From contig CAMCOJ010000065.1 in the NCBI GenBank assembly GCA_945876405.1, positions 1 to 9,578 of the forward strand: a DNA stretch of 9,578 bases, in the 5' to 3' direction. Of this stretch, positions 6,653 to 9,578 are shown in pieces (within the stretch, counting starts at the first letter, position 1; every line of letters starts with the position of its first letter). Below the pieces are notes generated by a model. It worked only from the letters and a program-made list of their open reading frames with translations. It had not been told where the DNA came from and ran no database searches. The stretch comes from an uncultured Ruminococcus sp. GTDB taxonomy: Bacteria > Bacillota > Clostridia > Oscillospirales > Ruminococcaceae. The translations under genes and the position numbers were made by a program.

Positions 6653-9184
6653 TTATCTTGGCTTTATTTTAACTATAAGCAGAGTTACCATTATCCACAC
6701 TGTGTGATAAAGGATAAGCATAAGAGGTGTCATCTGACCAGTCATGCCTATAATCATAAATATAACTGCAAATATAACAGCAAGAACGGCTGATGTACTC
6801 TGAAGCACCAGGGCTGTAAGTGAACTGTGATGAATGTATTTTATATTTGATACAGCCTTTGCTGCAGATGACAGTGTACTGGTACATATTACTGATGAAC
6901 TCGACTTTTCTGCCGGTGCCGTAATTTTGTCACAGTATTCTTTCTGTTCATATGATGCTATTTTTACCATGTCTTCAGGTATCCCGAAGAGTCTGGCGGT
7001 TCTTGTTACGGTTACAGCGGAGTCTATGCTCTTTATAATTAGCGAAATTCCGTTTGATGTGATATCGGAAACCTGCTCTGAAACAGCAGGGTCAGCTTTG
7101 AGCTTGATGACGAATATCGCTGCAAGGTTGCCGGAAACTGAAAGATACATTGGTATACATCCGTTTTCCGTCATATCATTTTCCTTTGACTTTGGCGGTA
7201 TTCCTTCTATATTGTGATTTATCATAAGCTGGCGGTTTCCGAAAAGAATACGTTTGTTCTTTATCCATCCGCAGAGACCGAGTGTATCTTCATACGAGAA
7301 GTTCTCAACATCTTCAAGCAAATCGTCATTGTAGTCCACAATCCTGCTGAACATATCAGAGAATATGCTGCCTGATTTTTTCACGATGCTGGCTGCAGCT
7401 ACTATAGCGTCGTCGATTCTTGTGTCTGAGAACATTTTTATTGAGCAGAGTTTCTGTGAATAGTCAGGGAAAAGCTGTGCTGCATCAACTACGAGTGCGT
7501 TCGTGTCATAGAAGTCGTCAATACTCTGGTATCCGAGTATTATACTTTCGTTATATTCTGCCTCGGAAGCTGCTGCTGAAAGGGGCAGATTTACCACAAC
7601 GGGAATGCCAAAGCATGTGAACAGCGAAAAGAACATGGAAAGTGCTGATGAGATGTAGGTAAAGCTCAGTGTATTAGTATTTTGGCTGCAGATAATAACT
7701 GAGAGGAGCGTAAGTATTACTGATGTTACTATCGAAGCAGGAACATATTTTCTGCACATCTTGTCAGCTATATCTGAAGAGTATGTGTACTTCAGAAAAT
7801 CCTGAGCAAATCCTGTTTTCCTTGTGGCTGCAAGAATCGGATAATCGCTTACAACACCACGTGTAATCTGTTCGGCTCTTGCCTCATCATCCACATATAT
7901 CAGACTGTGCTTGTCATGGGTGGATATGAGCATATCAAAGTTATTGATTGCTCTGTTTACAATCAGATGCTTGCCGATAGTATTTACAAGAAATGCAGTA
8001 ACAGCGACAGGTGTATAAATATATATACTTCCTGACTGTATCATATCCGGACTTTCTGTTGAAATGGCAGCGGCAACTGTACAGAGAGTTATTGACACTG
8101 CCGCAAGGGTGTCGCAGTCAGCTTTTTTACGGAAAAGACTTTTGAATCCGCCGATAACCATTGGAAATGACGAGAAAAGCACAAGGGCTGATATGATAAA
8201 CAGAGTTATGCTGTATTTGTGCGGGGAATCGATGCTGCTCAGGAAGGACGGTACCGGAACATTGTAAAGTGCTGAAGCTGAGAGGTATATACTCGCAAGA
8301 ACTGCTGCAAACTGTATGAAAAACTTTGCAGTGAGATTTCCTTTAAGACTGTAGAGATCCTCAAGGATCAGAGAAGCATCTCCCGGTGCATTGTAGTCAT
8401 CAAGATTGTTTTCGGCAGTTTTCTCAAAGGATTTGTTGATTTTTCTGAAAAAACCTGATGATTTTTCGGAGCTGTCGCTGCCTTCGTTGATATCAACATC
8501 GATGGAAAAATAATCAACTTCCGGTACAGACTTAAGATCTATGTTCTGTTTCTTTTCGGATATGCTTTTTGAACCGAATAATTCATTTTTCAGTTCCTTT
8601 ATCTTTTCTCTTATACTGTTGTTTTTTGTTGTGAATGAATCTTCGGAACCTATGTTCTCAAGGCTGGAAATGTCAGACTTTGTTTCAGCAAAGCCGGAAC
8701 TTTTTTTCTTCCCTGACGTTTTGCTGTCTGAAGAACCGGAATATATGTCACGGTCACGCCTTAAATATCTTATATTGTCTTCAGGGTTGCGAACGGTTCT
8801 GCTTTGCCTGCTTTCTGACTTTGCTGTGCTTCTGTATGAGAAGCTCCGCCTTCTGCTGCTGTATTCTTCTTCATCGGTATCAGCTGATTCATCACTTTCC
8901 TGCATTATATCTTCCTCAGTCTCTGTTTCTGACACAGACTCATCAGATACTGAAGAAAAATCTGATTCATCCGGTATTATCGGTTCTGTATATTCACTGA
9001 TATTTTCTTCCTGAATATCATCGGATAAAGCTGTTTCTCCGGCAGTCTCTCCGTTGTCTTCCGTTTCTGCGGGGACATTTTCAGATGTTTTTTCATTTTC
9101 GCTGCTGTTCCGGATTATGCTTACTCCTTCTGAAGAATATTCATTTAAAATATCATCGATTGAATATGAATTTTTCGATGCCAT
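6653..9184 (-). CDS. Membrane protein with degenerate heavy-metal P-type ATPase fold (probable pseudoenzyme)
   Basis: This 843-residue protein opens with a charged, Ser/Glu/Asp-rich, probably disordered region (1-270) containing Y7-SIDDILNEY-16 and a basic patch (R111-RRSFSYR). Eight membrane segments follow at about 284-305, 324-345, 357-376, 386-405, 480-499, 506-531, 786-812 and 815-837. Their order and the two cytoplasmic gaps match P1B ATPases, and local stretches match too: D356-x-D-T-L, the G-x-x-x-x-F-G649-N650-x-x-L-M strand of the nucleotide domain, and the M-T-P-L-M run near the end. The catalytic set is gone. DKTGT reads D567-A-A-Q-L, TGD reads S719-I-D, the ion-site CPC reads C524-F-G, the actuator region is only about 75 residues without TGE, and the His-Pro and GDGxND motifs are absent. 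It should neither phosphorylate nor pump; a scaffold or regulatory role is a guess. Start fixed by AAGGAG, coupled to rlmB. The ATPase kinship is inferred from motifs, not a search. Confidence 0.72.
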   Translation of the reverse strand: MASKNSYSIDDILNEYSSEGVSIIRNSSENEKTSENVPAETEDNGETAGETALSDDIQEENISEYTEPIIPDESDFSSVSDESVSETETEEDIMQESDESADTDEEEYSSRRRSFSYRSTAKSESRQSRTVRNPEDNIRYLRRDRDIYSGSSDSKTSGKKKSSGFAETKSDISSLENIGSEDSFTTKNNSIREKIKELKNELFGSKSISEKKQNIDLKSVPEVDYFSIDVDINEGSDSSEKSSGFFRKINKSFEKTAENNLDDYNAPGDASLILEDLYSLKGNLTAKFFIQFAAVLASIYLSASALYNVPVPSFLSSIDSPHKYSITLFIISALVLFSSFPMVIGGFKSLFRKKADCDTLAAVSITLCTVAAAISTESPDMIQSGSIYIYTPVAVTAFLVNTIGKHLIVNRAINNFDMLISTHDKHSLIYVDDEARAEQITRGVVSDYPILAATRKTGFAQDFLKYTYSSDIADKMCRKYVPASIVTSVILTLLSVIICSQNTNTLSFTYISSALSMFFSLFTCFGIPVVVNLPLSAAASEAEYNESIILGYQSIDDFYDTNALVVDAAQLFPDYSQKLCSIKMFSDTRIDDAIVAAASIVKKSGSIFSDMFSRIVDYNDDLLEDVENFSYEDTLGLCGWIKNKRILFGNRQLMINHNIEGIPPKSKENDMTENGCIPMYLSVSGNLAAIFVIKLKADPAVSEQVSDITSNGISLIIKSIDSAVTVTRTARLFGIPEDMVKIASYEQKEYCDKITAPAEKSSSSVICTSTLSSAAKAVSNIKYIHHSSLTALVLQSTSAVLAVIFAVIFMIIGMTGQMTPLMLILYHTVWIMVTLLIVKIKPR

Positions 9185-9189
9185 TTTTA

Positions 9190-9195
9190 CTCCTT
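9190..9195 (-). promoter_or_regulatory. Ribosome binding site overlapping the rlmB stop codon
   Basis: On the minus strand the rlmB stop TAA (9196-9194) runs into the Shine-Dalgarno AAGGAG (9195-9190), which sits five bases before the ATG at 9184. The shared bases imply translational coupling of the methyltransferase and the membrane protein in one messenger. Confidence 0.85.
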
Positions 9196-9534
9196 ATCTG
9201 TTTCTTTGTCTTACAGCTTCATACATGAAAATACCTGCAGCCACAGATGCATTAAGGGAGTTGACATGTCCGAACATAGGGAGACTAAGCAGGAAATCAC
9301 ACTTGTCCTTTATAAGTTTTCCCATGCCGAAGCCTTCCGAACCGATTACCAGAGCTATACCGCCTCTGAGGTCAGCTGACGTGTAATCTGTGCCTTCTGC
9401 GTCTGTTCCGTAAATCCATATATTTTTTTCCTTGAGTTCATCTATAACTGATGCAAGATTAGGTACCCTTGCAACCGGAATCCAGCTTGCTGCTCCGGCA
9501 GATGTTTTGTGAACGGTCTGATTAAGTGAAGCAC
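9194..9534 (-). CDS. rlmB: RlmB/TrmH-family 23S rRNA 2'-O-methyltransferase, C-terminal part only
   Basis: Reading the minus strand from the last genomic bases gives 112 codons ending at TAA (9196-9194). They form the C-terminal half of a SPOUT-class (trefoil knot) RNA 2'-O-ribose methyltransferase, which uses S-adenosylmethionine. Visible marks are the K-T-S-A-G-A-A stretch near the 5' edge (about 9491-9508), the V-I-G-S-E-G-F-G loop (9326-9349), K-C-D, and the family signature S-L-N-A-S-V-A (9239-9259) followed by the usual Y-E-x-x-R-Q end. The order and the S-L-N-x-S-V-A form fit RlmB, which modifies G2251 (E. coli numbering) of 23S rRNA; a related TrmH/SpoU paralogue is possible. Full proteins are about 240-270 residues, so the N-terminal half is missing because the contig ends, not because the gene is broken. 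An in-frame TAA at 9544-9542 belongs to adapter sequence. Confidence 0.9.
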
Positions 9535-9578
9535 CTGTCTCTTATACACATCTGACGCTGCCGACGATACTCCTTGTG
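9535..9578 (+). other. Illumina Nextera (Tn5) adapter read-through, not genomic
   Basis: Bases 9535-9553 are CTGTCTCTTATACACATCT, the 19-base Tn5 mosaic end as used in Nextera libraries. Bases 9554-9567 (GACGCTGCCGACGA) complete the reverse complement of the Read 1 transposase adapter. Bases 9568-9575 (TACTCCTT) occupy the i5 index position; the reverse complement AAGGAGTA matches, from memory, the Nextera S507/N507 index. The final GTG begins the P5 sequence. Everything right of base 9534 should be trimmed. Confidence 0.98.

Noticed and set aside
8541..9014. 157-codon plus-strand reading frame rich in Ser, Phe and Leu
   Set aside because: It is the antisense shadow of the acidic Ser/Glu-rich tail of the membrane protein and has no translation signals.
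6653..9184. Annotation as a working heavy-metal transporting ATPase
   Set aside because: The phosphorylation, actuator, hinge and ion-binding motifs are missing or altered, so transport by ATP hydrolysis is not supported.
9188..9195. The octamer TACTCCTT, identical to the presumed i5 index at 9568-9575
   Set aside because: Here it is simply the complement of the Shine-Dalgarno AAGGAG plus TA before the membrane-protein gene; the match is coincidence.
9542..9544. In-frame TAA that would make rlmB look truncated or frameshifted
   Set aside because: The codon lies in adapter sequence. The genomic reading frame is open up to base 9534.
9535..9553. Tn5/IS50 mosaic end suggesting a transposon boundary
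   Set aside because: It is followed directly by the Nextera Read 1 adapter tail and an index, so it is library adapter and not a mobile element.

Overview
The window looks like one contig end from a low-G+C, anaerobic, plant-fibre-degrading Firmicute, most likely a Ruminococcus or close Oscillospiraceae relative. This is inferred from a secreted SGNH hydrolase with a type I dockerin (a cellulosome component), a BspA-type leucine-rich-repeat lipoprotein, a PAS-GGDEF-EAL regulator, strong GGAGG-type ribosome binding sites and an A+T-rich base composition. No species can be fixed from the sequence alone. Every gene I can support lies on the minus strand, so transcription runs from right to left.

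Right to left: bases 9535-9578 are not genomic. They are the Nextera (Tn5) Read 1 adapter plus an i5 index read into the contig. Next comes the 3' half of an RlmB/TrmH-family rRNA 2'-O-methyltransferase gene (stop at 9194). Nine bases after its stop begins an 843-residue membrane protein (9184-6653). It has the eight-helix layout of a heavy-metal P-type ATPase but has lost essentially every catalytic motif, and it carries a long acidic, serine-rich N-terminal tail. A good intrinsic terminator (6614-6647) closes that unit. A surface lipoprotein with ten 23-residue BspA-type repeats follows (6575-5511).

A second unit starts at a clear sigma-A-type promoter (5383-5411). It encodes a 1230-residue cytoplasmic protein with several PAS domains, two differently degenerate GGDEF domains and an intact EAL phosphodiesterase domain (5343-1651). 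Fifteen bases later comes the dockerin-bearing SGNH hydrolase (1635-322), and the unit ends at a 15-bp-stem terminator (273-320). The tight spacing suggests that a c-di-GMP signalling protein and a cellulosomal carbohydrate esterase are made from one transcript.

At the left edge are two serine tRNA genes, tRNA-Ser(TGA) complete and tRNA-Ser(GCT) cut by the window edge. They are driven by a consensus-perfect promoter (TTGACA, 17 bp, TATAAT). There is no gene-free stretch longer than about 170 bases. I see no CRISPR array, insertion sequence, prophage or resistance gene.

The points most worth a second look are the P-type ATPase pseudoenzyme behind rlmB, the tandem GGDEF pair that has split its conserved residues between two halves, the Cys-rich N-terminus of the same protein, and the adapter contamination at the right end.
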